NCBI RefSeq assembly: GCF_021165955.1
Contig: NZ_CP088952.1
Location: 4,154,001-4,218,000, forward strand
DNA: 64,000 bases
Reading direction: 5' to 3'
Origin: Massilia endophytica
GTDB taxonomy: Bacteria; Pseudomonadota; Gammaproteobacteria; Burkholderiales; Burkholderiaceae_D
The notes beneath the pieces were generated by a model. That model made no database searches and was not told the DNA's origin. It saw only the letters and a list, made by a program, of their open reading frames with translations. The position numbers and the translations under genes are program-made. Shown here one piece after another: positions 16,412 to 25,602 of this stretch (the first letter of the stretch is position 1; each line of letters begins with the position of its first letter).

Positions 16412-16667
16412 TGGCGCCTCCGGGTGGTGATTCGCCATACTAGCACCATCCAAGTGGATGTATTTTTTTATTTTGAGGCGAAAATATCCTTTCCGGCGGC
16501 GTTGCGGCACGGCGCAGCTTTGTCCCACACGGTGAAGGCGCGATTCCCTACATGGTCCGGCCGGCTTGGGCCTATGATCGTAGTCAGCTCCCCCCTACCG
16601 CGGGCGGCCAGCGAATGCATGGACCGCCGCGGCTCGCTTGCGCTCATGATGAAAAACCGGAGGTTCC
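16412..16667. other. Divergent intergenic region between RHH gene and unknown gene
   Basis: About 256 bases containing an AT-rich run near 16460-16480 and a GGAGG ribosome site (16659-16663) for the plus-strand gene. I see no recognisable RNA, repeat or strong sigma-70 promoter. Confidence 0.5.
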
Positions 16668-17453
16668 ATGGCCATTCCATATCGATCGACAGCGCCGCCG
16701 AAGACCAAGACCAAGGACTTGCTGAATGAAGAGTTTAACGATGCCCGCGCCGGCATTTGGTTTGACGGGCGACAGTTCTGCTTTCGCGAGTACCACTACG
16801 ATCAGGTGGGCGATGCGCGGCGGTATGCAGCACTGGTGCGCATGCGTCCTGAATCCCGCATGCCCGCGACCCGTGCCCCTTCGCGTTCGCCCCTGAAAGA
16901 CCCGACGCCAGGCGAGGAAGTCGTAATGCTCCAGCTCGGAATCAGGTTTGACGGACGTTACTATACTGCCGGGCCCTATCGCTACGATCGCTTCCTCGAT
17001 GCGGCACAGTATGTCCTGAGCCACCCGCTGCCCGGCCGCCCGGCCAGCGTGGCAGTACAAGCGGGGACCCCGACTGAACCGAGCCATATCGACAGGCTGC
17101 TGGACGCCGCCCTGGAAGCCACTTTCCCGGCAAGCGATCCGGTGTCGGCCCTATCCTCCGGCGGTGTTCGGGCAGGCCAGGCACGGGACAGGAGAACTCG
17201 TATGGAAACCAGCTTACTTAAAAATATGCAAGTGACCGGGAAAGAAATTGCTGCTGCGTTCACCGGCGAAATAGATCCCGAGGCGGCAATGCGCATCGCC
17301 GACCGCCTGCTGTCGATGATGAACGACACTTCAGCTATTGACAACGAGATGGGATCGCGGCTGATGATCCTGGGCGCCCTGTCGGCACTGGGCCAGGCGG
17401 AAACAGCAGATGCCGTATTCGAACAGATGCCGCTCGCGGCCACCCCTGCCTAG
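16668..17453 (+). CDS. Unknown protein with a duplicated GI-FDGR-YxYD motif
   Basis: 261 residues, soluble, no signal. Two related blocks appear: GIWFDGRQFCFREYHYDQVG with DARRYAAL (about 31-58) and GIRFDGRYYTAGPYRYDRFL with DAAQYVLS (about 92-119). After them comes LDAALEATFPASDPVSA, a short motif found in assorted small proteobacterial proteins, then a helical C-terminus (MRIADRLLSMMNDTSAIDNE). GGAGG precedes the ATG. No function can be assigned. Possibly an assembly of formerly separate small proteins. Confidence 0.7.
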   Translation: MAIPYRSTAPPKTKTKDLLNEEFNDARAGIWFDGRQFCFREYHYDQVGDARRYAALVRMRPESRMPATRAPSRSPLKDPTPGEEVVMLQLGIRFDGRYYTAGPYRYDRFLDAAQYVLSHPLPGRPASVAVQAGTPTEPSHIDRLLDAALEATFPASDPVSALSSGGVRAGQARDRRTRMETSLLKNMQVTGKEIAAAFTGEIDPEAAMRIADRLLSMMNDTSAIDNEMGSRLMILGALSALGQAETADAVFEQMPLAATPA

Positions 17454-17488
17454 CGCTCTCCCGCCGGCCCGGCTGGCCGCGACTCTCC

Positions 17489-18658
17489 CTAAGGATCGGT
17501 GGAGCGAAGCCCCGTCTTCTGTTTCCTCGGAAGGGTCACCGTGAACGTCGTGCCGTCTGTGATGTTCGACTGCACCTCGACCGAGCCCCCGTGGGCATGG
17601 ACAATTTCCCGCGCGATGAAAAGCCCTATCCCCAGGCTCATCCGATCTCGCGGCGCAGAGTCCCGGGCGCCCGAAAGACGCACCAGTGGATCGAAGATGC
17701 TGGCCGTCTTCTCTGGCGGAATTACCGGCCCATGATTATTCACCGCAAGGAAAACATCGTCGTCATTGCCCGCCACATCGATCCTCACCGGCGCATCGCT
17801 GCTGCCGTACTGGAGAGCGTTGCCGATCAGATTCGACAGCACCTGAGCGATCCGGCTGGCATCAAAAAAGGAGCTCAACGACGGCGGAGCATTCAGTTCA
17901 AGCACGCGGTCCGGATGAAAAGTGCGCAATTCATTCACCACCTGCTCGCAAACGGCGCCCAGATTTTCGGTACGCGGACTGATTGGTATCCCCCGTCCCA
18001 GATGCGTACGCGTAAAGTCGACCAGGTCATTGACCAGTTTGTCCATGCGCTTGGCGCTGTTGAACATTCGGGTCGCGACCAGCACGTATTTCGGCAGGAG
18101 GTCGAGCCCTTGCATGATAAAGGTAGAGCCCATGATCAGCGTGCCCAGCGGGTTGCGCAGATCATGTCCAAGGATCGCAAGGAACATATTTTGCGATTGC
18201 TTGACCAAACGCTCGTAGCGGGCCACCGATTCCGCCACCGCCTGATCCACTGCCTCATTGAAACGGGTGATGTCTGCGAGGTCCATACTCGCATTGCGGC
18301 CCTGCGCTTGGGCACTCCACAGCATCAGAACGCTGGCGCGAAGAGCGCGGTATTCCGATATGAGCTGCACAACGGTATAGCCGGATCTAAGCCGTTGCTG
18401 AGCGTGGATTTCTGCTGGGGTGTCCTGATGGCTACGCCTCGCCAGCCCTTTCGATTTCGCAATGCGCTCTTCGTCCGACTGGGCGGTGCGGATGTCGTCG
18501 GCAAACGCCCCCAGCATCAGACGGGCGTGGTCGCGCAGATCCGCGTCGTTCATCGTCAGCGCGGGCGGTTCAATCGTGCGCGCAAAATCGTCCCAGGCGA
18601 GCAGGATCGGCTCAATGTTGGCTGAGATGAAGTCGGGGAGCCGGCGGTTGGTGTCCAT
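17489..18658 (-). CDS. Cytoplasmic sensor histidine kinase with RsbRD-like N-terminus
   Basis: 389 residues without membrane segments. The N-terminal ~150 residues resemble the RsbT co-antagonist RsbRD domain (HARLMLGAFADDIRTAQSDE; RLRSGYTVVQLISEYRALRA). HisKA follows with phospho-acceptor H in FLAILGHDLRNPLGT (about 167), then the HATPase domain with N-box NLIGNALQYG, G1 box NNHGPVIPPE and G2 box SLGIGLFIAREIVHAHGG. No response regulator gene is adjacent, so it is an orphan. Confidence 0.88.
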   Translation of the reverse strand: MDTNRRLPDFISANIEPILLAWDDFARTIEPPALTMNDADLRDHARLMLGAFADDIRTAQSDEERIAKSKGLARRSHQDTPAEIHAQQRLRSGYTVVQLISEYRALRASVLMLWSAQAQGRNASMDLADITRFNEAVDQAVAESVARYERLVKQSQNMFLAILGHDLRNPLGTLIMGSTFIMQGLDLLPKYVLVATRMFNSAKRMDKLVNDLVDFTRTHLGRGIPISPRTENLGAVCEQVVNELRTFHPDRVLELNAPPSLSSFFDASRIAQVLSNLIGNALQYGSSDAPVRIDVAGNDDDVFLAVNNHGPVIPPEKTASIFDPLVRLSGARDSAPRDRMSLGIGLFIAREIVHAHGGSVEVQSNITDGTTFTVTLPRKQKTGLRSTDP

Positions 18659-18838
18659 GATCAGTCTCCAGTCAGCTGCAGCCCATGGGTCGAAGCGCTG
18701 TGATCATAGCACTGGACCTGGGCCCGCACGGGACAATTCGGCAAAATGACGAAAAGCGGCGGGCACTGGAGATGGGCCCGGTGCAGGCTCGGCGAACATC
18801 TTCCCAGTCAGAATGTCACCAGGTCATAAGGCGGTCCG

Positions 18839-20125
18839 ATGTCAATGACGTACTGGATACTGTTCGCCGGAGTGCTGCTCATCGGCATGGCGCTGGCAGG
18901 CACTCTGCTGGAGCGCCTTCCCCTCAGCGGGGCCATGATCTATCTGGGCATCGGATTCCTTCTCGGGCCTGCCTTGGCCGACCTGCTGGCCCCCGACCCT
19001 TTCCGCTTCGCTGCCGGGCTGGAGCTGCTCGCCCAAGGGGCGCTCCTGATTTCGCTGTTCGCCGTAGGCATCAAACTGGAAGTGCCACTGCGTGACCGCC
19101 GCTGGGCAGCTCCGCTGCGCCTTGCTTTCGTATCGATGGCCATTACGGTCGCCCTGATCGCCGCCCTTGGCGTCTTCGGACTGGGCCTCCCACTCGGCGC
19201 GGCAGTTCTGCTGGGCGGCATTCTGGCGCCCACCGATCCCGTGCTGGCCTCAGGCGTGCAGCCGGAGGCAGGAGGCGCCCCCGACCCTGTCCGCTTCAGT
19301 CTCGCAGGCGAAGGTGCGCTGAACGACGGCTCCGCTTTTCCCTTCGTGCTGCTGGGACTGGGCCTGATGGGCGAACACGAGCTTGGCCGCTTCGGCTGGC
19401 ATTGGCTGGCGGTGGACGTCGCCTGGGCATTGCTGGGCGGGATGCTCATCGGCGCGCTCACCTGCATCCTGATTGGTTCGCTGGTCGTATTCCTTCGCAC
19501 GCACCATGACGAGGCGCTGGGCTTGAACGAGTTTGTCTCGCTCGGCACTATCGCGGTTTGCTTCGGGCTGGCGCAGCTGTGCCATGCATCAGGTTTTCTC
19601 GCCGTGTTCGCGGCCGGCCTCGCACTGCGCCGGATGCCTGGAGGCGTGCGGCTGGCGTCCTTCCGCATCTGGCCTCCCCTTGCGGCGCAGCGGCACGAAG
19701 CGACGGGAGCGACAATGCAGCGGAAGATTCAAGCATTCATCGAGCAGATGGAAAAGCTGGCCGAGCCCGTGCTCGTCATCGTAACAGGGGCGATGCTGCC
19801 CTTTATGGACATGGTCCCCGGCCTATGGTGGTTTACAGCCGTGCTTCTGGTTGCCGTACGGCCCGTGGCTGTCTTTATCGGCCTGGGTCATGCAGCGGTG
19901 TCACTGCGGCGTTCCAGCCTGATCGCGTGGTTCGGCATCCGCGGAATCGGTTCGATGTACTACCTGATGTATGCACTCAACCATGGCGTATCCGAAATGC
20001 TGGCGCAGCAGCTGGTAGCATTCACGTTGGCAGCGGTCACTACGTCCATCCTCCTGCACGGAATAACCGCCAGCCCGCTCATGAGATGGTACGCTCGGGA
20101 CGATATGGGGCGGAGCCCGCGATGA
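18839..20125 (+). CDS. Cation:proton antiporter (CPA1-type)
   Basis: 428 residues with about 12 membrane segments. The unwound-helix motifs APTDPVLASG and GEGALNDGSAFPFVL, and the closing AWFGIRGIGSMYYL, are characteristic of the NhaP/CPA1 sodium(potassium)/proton antiporters. It would expel Na+ or K+ in exchange for protons at the inner membrane. No cytoplasmic regulatory domain. Divergent from the histidine kinase gene with a 180-bp shared upstream region. Confidence 0.88.
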   Translation: MSMTYWILFAGVLLIGMALAGTLLERLPLSGAMIYLGIGFLLGPALADLLAPDPFRFAAGLELLAQGALLISLFAVGIKLEVPLRDRRWAAPLRLAFVSMAITVALIAALGVFGLGLPLGAAVLLGGILAPTDPVLASGVQPEAGGAPDPVRFSLAGEGALNDGSAFPFVLLGLGLMGEHELGRFGWHWLAVDVAWALLGGMLIGALTCILIGSLVVFLRTHHDEALGLNEFVSLGTIAVCFGLAQLCHASGFLAVFAAGLALRRMPGGVRLASFRIWPPLAAQRHEATGATMQRKIQAFIEQMEKLAEPVLVIVTGAMLPFMDMVPGLWWFTAVLLVAVRPVAVFIGLGHAAVSLRRSSLIAWFGIRGIGSMYYLMYALNHGVSEMLAQQLVAFTLAAVTTSILLHGITASPLMRWYARDDMGRSPR

Positions 20126-20287
20126 GTGGGCTGCCGCCTGGCGCTTTTCGGGCCTCATGCGCACAGTGCTCGGAATGCTCCGGGTGCGCCAAGGATTCGC
20201 GCCGGCCCTCGCTGCTTGGGAGCCGGCCGGAACGTCCACAGCACGCCTCCGTGCTTACCTTAGGTCCGGTCTCCCGCTGCGGCCGAG

Positions 20288-20317
20288 GTGCCCGGACGAG
20301 CCCGGGCACGCTACAAT
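20288..20317 (+). promoter_or_regulatory. Hairpin followed by -10-like element before the dipeptidase gene
   Basis: GTGCCCGG (20288-20295) and CCGGGCAC (20302-20309) form a perfect 8-bp hairpin with loop ACGAGC, immediately followed by TACAAT (20312-20317), a good -10 element, 33 nt before the dipeptidase ATG. The dyad would overlap the spacer and could be an operator; no U-tract follows. Confidence 0.4.
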
Positions 20318-20349
20318 GCTCGCGCCCCTCAACTTGCCATGAGTACGAC

Positions 20350-21618
20350 ATGACCTATCGCGTTACCCTGATCGCCTCGCTCCTCGCCAGCCTGATTGCC
20401 CTGCCCGTCCAAGCCGAATCGCCATCGCTGCAGCGAGCCAACAAGCTGCTGGCGTCCACGCCCCTGATCGACGGCCATAACGACCTGCCCTACATCATCG
20501 CCAGCTACGGCAAGCCGCATCACGATATCGATGCCTATGACCTGAACCACGCAATGCCGCACGAAACGGACATCGCGCGCATGCGCAAGGGCCACCTGAC
20601 CGGCCAGTTCTGGGCTGTGTATGTGCCGGGCGAGCTGAAGTCGGGCTGGATGAAAGTGGGCATGGAACAGCTGGAACTGACGCGCCGCATGATCGCGAAG
20701 TATCCAGAGGCGCTGCAGCCCGCGTATAGCGCAAACGATATCGAGCGCGCCTTCAGGCAGAAACGCGTGGCCTCGCTGCTCGGGCTCGAAGGCGGCCATA
20801 TGATCGAGAACAGCCTGGGCGCCCTGCGCGCCTATTACATGCTAGGCGCGCGCTACCTGACGCTCACCCATAACGTGACGCTGGACTGGGCCGATGCCGC
20901 GCTGGACGAACCGAAACACAAAGGACTGACGCCCTTTGGCAAGGAAGTGGTGCGCGAGATGAACCGCCTCGGCATGCTGGTGGACCTGAGCCATGTGAGC
21001 GCGGATGTCATGCGCGATGCCATCGCCACTTCGGAAGCGCCGGTGATCTTCTCGCACTCTTCCGCCCGCGCGGTCACGGACCATCCGCGCAATGTGCCGG
21101 ACGACGTGCTGGCAAGCGTGCCGAAGAACGGCGGCGTGGTGATGATCACCTATGTGCCCGCCTTCGTGTCCACGGAAGCGATGAACTGGGTGAAGGGCCT
21201 CCTGGCGGCCAAAGCGGCAGCTGGCAGCGATTCTGAAGCGGTGAAAGCTGCCCAGGCAGCCTATATCGCCGCGCACGGCAAAGCGCCCCAAGCCACGCTC
21301 AAGCAGGTGGCCGACCATATCGATCATGTGGCAAAGGTGGCCGGCAAAGACCATGTGGGCCTGGCGGCCGACTACGGCGGCGCGACGGTACCGCCGATGC
21401 CCAAGGGGCTGGAGGATGTGTCGACGTACCCGAACCTGTTCGCGGAACTGATGGACCGGGGATGGAGCGATGCGGACCTGAAGAAGCTGGCGGGCCTCAA
21501 CCTGATCCGCACCTTCCGCGAAGCGGAGAAAGTGGCGGCGCGCCTTCAGAAGACGCGCGCCCCGTCCATCGCCACCATCGAGGAGCTGGACGGCAGGATG
21601 ACTCAGGCCGCCGAGTAG
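20350..21618 (+). CDS. Membrane dipeptidase (peptidase family M19), exported
   Basis: 422 residues. A Sec signal peptide (MTYRVTLIASLLASLIALPV then QAES) is followed by the zinc dipeptidase domain: DGHNDLP (zinc ligands H, D), LGLEGGHMIEN (bridging Glu), VSADVMRDAI and IFSHSSARAV (His ligands). It hydrolyses dipeptides, likely in the periplasm. The frame is open far upstream but that is inside the antiporter. The last 16 bases overlap the convergent carbonic anhydrase gene. Confidence 0.9.
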   Translation: MTYRVTLIASLLASLIALPVQAESPSLQRANKLLASTPLIDGHNDLPYIIASYGKPHHDIDAYDLNHAMPHETDIARMRKGHLTGQFWAVYVPGELKSGWMKVGMEQLELTRRMIAKYPEALQPAYSANDIERAFRQKRVASLLGLEGGHMIENSLGALRAYYMLGARYLTLTHNVTLDWADAALDEPKHKGLTPFGKEVVREMNRLGMLVDLSHVSADVMRDAIATSEAPVIFSHSSARAVTDHPRNVPDDVLASVPKNGGVVMITYVPAFVSTEAMNWVKGLLAAKAAAGSDSEAVKAAQAAYIAAHGKAPQATLKQVADHIDHVAKVAGKDHVGLAADYGGATVPPMPKGLEDVSTYPNLFAELMDRGWSDADLKKLAGLNLIRTFREAEKVAARLQKTRAPSIATIEELDGRMTQAAE

Positions 21619-22259
21619 GTTTCGAGGCGGCGCGCCAGCACCGGCTGCAGTTCGGCGGCCGAGCTGACGTTCATGTTCAGGTCCTGCAGCTGGCCGTCGC
21701 GCAGGCCGTAGACCCAGCCGTGCACCGTCACCGGCTGGCCGCGGTCCCAGGCGTCCTGCACGATGGTGGTCGAGCACACGTTCACCACCTGCTCCACCAC
21801 ATTCAGCTCGCACAGCTTCTCGCTGCGCACGCGCTCTTCCAGCACCGAACCCAGATAACGCTCGTGCTTCTGGCTCACGTCCTGCACGTGGCGCAGCCAG
21901 TTGTCCACCAGGCCCACGCGGGTGTTGGTCAGCGCGGCATGCACGCCCTTGCAGCCGTAGTGGCCTACAATGATCACGTGCTTCACCTTCAGCACTTCAA
22001 TGGCGAACTGCAGCACCGAGAGGCAGTTCAGGTCCGAGTGCACCACCACGTTGGCGATGTTACGGTGAACGAAGACTTCGCCCGGCGGCAGGCCAAGCAG
22101 CTCGTTTGCAGGCACGCGGCTGTCCGAGCAGCCGATCCAGAGATAATCCGGCGAGGCCTGCTGGGCGAGCCGGTTGAAATAGTCCGGGTCTTTCTGGGTC
22201 ATCGAAGCCGCCCAGCGCTTGTTGTTGTCGAGGAGGTGCTGCAGTTTGGTGTCGCTCAT
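21603..22259 (-). CDS. can: Beta-class carbonic anhydrase
   Basis: 218 residues, standard length for proteobacterial Can. Zinc ligands are visible: C and D in IGCSDSRVPANELL and H, C in VGHYGCKGVHA. Interconverts CO2 and bicarbonate in the cytoplasm for carboxylation reactions. GGGAG precedes the ATG. It lies downstream of dnaJ on the same strand but is separated by a strong hairpin. Confidence 0.95.
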   Translation of the reverse strand: MSDTKLQHLLDNNKRWAASMTQKDPDYFNRLAQQASPDYLWIGCSDSRVPANELLGLPPGEVFVHRNIANVVVHSDLNCLSVLQFAIEVLKVKHVIIVGHYGCKGVHAALTNTRVGLVDNWLRHVQDVSQKHERYLGSVLEERVRSEKLCELNVVEQVVNVCSTTIVQDAWDRGQPVTVHGWVYGLRDGQLQDLNMNVSSAAELQPVLARRLETYSAA

Positions 22260-22282
22260 GATGCTCCCGTCATATGTGGCGA

Positions 22283-22316
22283 GGCCGCCGGTCTGCGTGT
22301 CCGCAGAGCGGCGGCC
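22283..22316 (-). terminator. Strong hairpin between dnaJ and can
   Basis: GGCCGCCG/CGGCGGCC outer stem with an inner CTGCG/CGCAG stem. There is no U-tract after it on the minus strand, so it may be a processing or Rho-assisted site rather than a classical terminator. Confidence 0.45.
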
Positions 22317-22344
22317 GATTGAAATCAGGCCGTAGTTTACCCGA

Positions 22345-23463
22345 TTACTCGAAGAAGTCTTTTACCTTATCCATCCAGGTCTTGGACTGCGGGCTGTGCT
22401 TGGAGCCGCCTTCCACGGTGGAGCGGTCGAACTCGCGCAGCAGTTCCTTCTGCTTGTCCGTCAGCTTCACCGGGGTTTCCACGGCCACGTGGCAGAACAG
22501 GTCGCCCGGATAACCCGAGCGTACGCCCTTGATGCCCTTGCCCTTCAGGCGGAAGGTCTTGCCCGACTGGGTTCCTTCCGGCACGGTGAAGGACACCTTG
22601 CCCGACAGGGTAGGCACTTCGATCTCGCCGCCCAGCGCCGCCTTGGCGAAGGAGATCGGCATTTCGCAATGCAGGTCGTCGCCTTCGCGCTGGAACACCG
22701 GGTGCGGCTTGATGTGGATTTCCACATACAGGTCGCCCGGCGGCCCGCCGTTGGTGCCCGGTTCGCCGTTGCCCGTGGAGCGGATGCGCATGCCGTTGTC
22801 GATGCCGACCGGGATCTTCACTTCCAGGGTCTTGTTGCGCTTGATGCGGCCCTGGCCCGAGCACGATGGGCAGGGCTCCGGAATGATCTTGCCCGTGCCG
22901 TGGCACTTGGGGCAGGTCTGCTGGATGCTGAAGAAGCCCTGCTGCATGCGCACCTGGCCGTGGCCGCCGCAAGTGGAGCAGGTGACGGGCGAGGTGCCCG
23001 GCTTGGCGCCGGAACCGTGGCAGGTGTCGCACTTGTCCCAGGAAGGCACGCGGATCGTGGTGTCGAAGCCGTGCGCCGCCTGTTCCAGCGTGATCTCCAG
23101 GTTGTAGCGCAGGTCGGCCCCGCGGTAGACCTGGGGGCCGGAGCTGCGGCGGCCGCCGCCGAAGATATCGCCGAAGATGTCGCCGAACGCGTCGCCAAAG
23201 CCGCCGGCGCCGAAGCCCCCGCCGCCGCCCATGCTCGGGTCCACGCCGGCGTGACCATAGCGGTCGTACGCATCGCGCTTCTCCGGATTGGTCAGCATCT
23301 CGTAGGCTTCCTTGACCTCCTTGAACTTCTCTTCCGCCTCTTTGTTGTCCGGGTTGCGGTCCGGGTGGTATTTCATCGCGAGCTTGCGGTAGGCCTTCTT
23401 GATCTCGTCTTCCGACGAATTCTTGGCGACCCCAAGGATCTCGTAATAATCACGCTTTGCCAT
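22345..23463 (-). CDS. dnaJ: Chaperone DnaJ (Hsp40)
   Basis: 372-residue type I DnaJ: J domain with HPD at about 33 (MKYHPDRNPD), Gly/Phe-rich linker, a zinc domain with four CxxCxGxG repeats (CDTCHGSG, CSTCGGHG, CPKCHGTG, CPSCSGQG) and C-terminal substrate-binding domains. It stimulates DnaK ATPase and delivers unfolded substrates. It follows dnaK by 94 nt with an intervening terminator, so it may be expressed at lower level than dnaK. Confidence 0.98.
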   Translation of the reverse strand: MAKRDYYEILGVAKNSSEDEIKKAYRKLAMKYHPDRNPDNKEAEEKFKEVKEAYEMLTNPEKRDAYDRYGHAGVDPSMGGGGGFGAGGFGDAFGDIFGDIFGGGRRSSGPQVYRGADLRYNLEITLEQAAHGFDTTIRVPSWDKCDTCHGSGAKPGTSPVTCSTCGGHGQVRMQQGFFSIQQTCPKCHGTGKIIPEPCPSCSGQGRIKRNKTLEVKIPVGIDNGMRIRSTGNGEPGTNGGPPGDLYVEIHIKPHPVFQREGDDLHCEMPISFAKAALGGEIEVPTLSGKVSFTVPEGTQSGKTFRLKGKGIKGVRSGYPGDLFCHVAVETPVKLTDKQKELLREFDRSTVEGGSKHSPQSKTWMDKVKDFFE

Positions 23464-23483
23464 CTTGTGTGTCCGATTATGCG

Positions 23484-23525
23484 AAAAAGCCGAGCGAGCC
23501 CCGTTGTTACGGCCGCCCGCTCGGC
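23484..23525 (-). terminator. Intra-operon terminator between dnaK and dnaJ
   Basis: Minus strand GCCGAGCG (23518-23525) pairs with CGCTCGGC (23489-23496), with further GC pairing inside, and is followed by five U residues (23484-23488). Expected to cause partial termination after dnaK. Confidence 0.75.
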
Positions 23526-23557
23526 AGGTCAGAGTTTAACCGACCGGTGTGGACCGC

Positions 23558-25507
23558 TTACTTGCTGTCCTTGACTTCCTTGAAGTCGGCATCGACCACG
23601 TCGTCCTGCTGGGGACGCGACTCCGAAGCGCCGCCTTGCGGGCCACCCGCTTCCGCGCCGCCCGCCGCGCCAGCCTGCTGCGCCTGCATGTCGGCGTACA
23701 TCTTCTCGCCCAGCTTCTGCGACGCGGTGGACAGGGCCGCCACTTTCGCATCGATATCGGCCTTGTCGCCGGTCTTCAGCGTGGATTCCAGATCGGCGAT
23801 GGCAGCCTCGATCTTCTCCTTCTCGCTGGCGTCCAGCTTGTCGCCGTACTCGGTCAGGGACTTGCGGGTGGAGTGCACCAGCGCGTCGGCCTGGTTGCGC
23901 GACTCGGCCAGTTCCTTCAGCTTCTTGTCTTCCGCCGCATTCAGCTCGGCGTCTTTCACCATCTTCTGGATCTCGTCCTCGGACAGGCCGGAGTTCGCCT
24001 TGATGGTGATCTTGTTTTCCTTGCCGGTGGCCTTGTCCTTCGCGCCCACGTGCAGGATGCCGTTGGCGTCGATGTCGAAGGTCACTTCGATCTGCGGCGT
24101 GCCGCGCGGTGCGGGCGGAATGCCTTCCAGATTGAACTCGCCCAGCGCCTTGTTACCGGCGGCGATCTCGCGCTCGCCCTGGTAGACCTTGATGGTCACG
24201 GCGGGCTGGTTGTCGTCCGCGGTGGAGAACACCTGCGAGAACTTGGTCGGGATCGTGGTGTTCTTCTGGATCATCTTGGTCATCACGCCGCCCAGGGTTT
24301 CGATACCCAGGGACAGAGGCGTCACGTCCAGCAGCAGCAGGTCCTTGCGGTCGCCCGACAGCACGGCGCCCTGGATGGCGGCGCCCACGGCCACGGCTTC
24401 GTCAGGGTTCACGTCCTTGCGCGGATCCTTGCCGAAGAACTCCTTCACCTTCTCCTGTACTTTCGGCATGCGGGTCATGCCGCCCACCAGGATGATGTCG
24501 TCGATGTCGGACACTTTCACGCCAGCGTCCTTGATCGCGATGCGGCAAGGCTCGATGGTCTTGGCGATCAGCTCTTCCACCAGCGATTCCAGCTTGGCGC
24601 GGGTGATCTTCAGGTTCAGGTGGACCGGCGCGCCGTTCGCCATGGCGATGTACGGCTCGTTGATCTCGGTCTGGGCGGAAGACGACAGCTCGATCTTCGC
24701 GCGCTCGGCCGAAGCCTTGATGCGCTGCAGGGCGATCGGGTCCTTCTTCAGGTCCAGGCCATTGATCTTCTTGAATTCGTCGATGATGTAGTCGATCACG
24801 CGCTGGTCGAAGTCTTCGCCGCCCAGGAAGGTGTCGCCGTTGGTCGACAGCACTTCGAACTGCTTCTCGCCGTCCACGTCCGCGATCTCGATGATCGAGA
24901 TGTCGAAGGTGCCGCCGCCCAGGTCATACACGGCGATCTTGCGGTCGCCCTTGTCGGTCTTGTCCAGGCCGAAGGCCAGGGCCGCCGCGGTCGGCTCGTT
25001 GATGATGCGCTTCACGTCCAGGCCCGCGATGCGGCCGGCGTCCTTGGTCGCCTGGCGCTGCGAGTCGTTGAAGTAGGCGGGCACGGTGATGACGGCCTCG
25101 GTCACTTCCTCGCCCAGGTAGTCCTCGGCGGTCTTCTTCATCTTGCGCAGCACTTCGGCCGAGATCTGGGGCGGGGCCAGTTTCTTGTCGCGCACGCCGA
25201 TCCAGGCGTCGCCGTTGTCGGCCTTGGTGATCTCGTAAGGCATCAGGGAGATGTCCTTCTGCACTTCCTTCTCTTCGTATTTGCGGCCGATCAGGCGCTT
25301 GACCGCGAACAGGGTGTTCTTCGGATTGGTGACCGCCTGGCGCTTGGCGGGCGCGCCGACGAGGATCTCGCCGTCGTCCTGGTAAGCGATGATGGATGGG
25401 GTGGTACGAGCGCCTTCGGCGTTCTCGATGACCTTCGGCTGGCCATTTTCCATGATGGCGACGCAGGAGTTGGTCGTGCCCAGGTCAATACCGATCATTT
25501 TGCCCAT
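23558..25507 (-). CDS. dnaK: Chaperone DnaK (Hsp70)
   Basis: 649 residues. Nucleotide-binding domain starts MGKMIGIDLGTTNSCVAIME; signatures IAVYDLGGGTFDISIIE and ILVGGMTRMPKVQ follow; substrate-binding domain and a lid ending in Gly/Ala-rich sequence, EEVD-like acidic tail absent as usual in bacteria. Central ATP-dependent chaperone of the grpE-dnaK-dnaJ module. Confidence 0.98.
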   Translation of the reverse strand: MGKMIGIDLGTTNSCVAIMENGQPKVIENAEGARTTPSIIAYQDDGEILVGAPAKRQAVTNPKNTLFAVKRLIGRKYEEKEVQKDISLMPYEITKADNGDAWIGVRDKKLAPPQISAEVLRKMKKTAEDYLGEEVTEAVITVPAYFNDSQRQATKDAGRIAGLDVKRIINEPTAAALAFGLDKTDKGDRKIAVYDLGGGTFDISIIEIADVDGEKQFEVLSTNGDTFLGGEDFDQRVIDYIIDEFKKINGLDLKKDPIALQRIKASAERAKIELSSSAQTEINEPYIAMANGAPVHLNLKITRAKLESLVEELIAKTIEPCRIAIKDAGVKVSDIDDIILVGGMTRMPKVQEKVKEFFGKDPRKDVNPDEAVAVGAAIQGAVLSGDRKDLLLLDVTPLSLGIETLGGVMTKMIQKNTTIPTKFSQVFSTADDNQPAVTIKVYQGEREIAAGNKALGEFNLEGIPPAPRGTPQIEVTFDIDANGILHVGAKDKATGKENKITIKANSGLSEDEIQKMVKDAELNAAEDKKLKELAESRNQADALVHSTRKSLTEYGDKLDASEKEKIEAAIADLESTLKTGDKADIDAKVAALSTASQKLGEKMYADMQAQQAGAAGGAEAGGPQGGASESRPQQDDVVDADFKEVKDSK

Positions 25508-25602
25508 GATTTGTTCTTCCTTTAATGTACTTTGAATAAGTTCAGATGGTTTCTTATATGGTGAAAAGCGGGTTTGTTTTCAAGAGCCTACGGCAACAAA
25601 CC

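Noticed and set aside
19558..20349. Long N-terminal extension of the dipeptidase frame
   Set aside because: Lies inside the antiporter gene in another frame; the Sec signal peptide fixes the start at 20350.
23549..25525. 658-residue plus-strand frame opposite dnaK
   Set aside because: Low-complexity His/Asp/Leu-rich shadow of dnaK with no motif.
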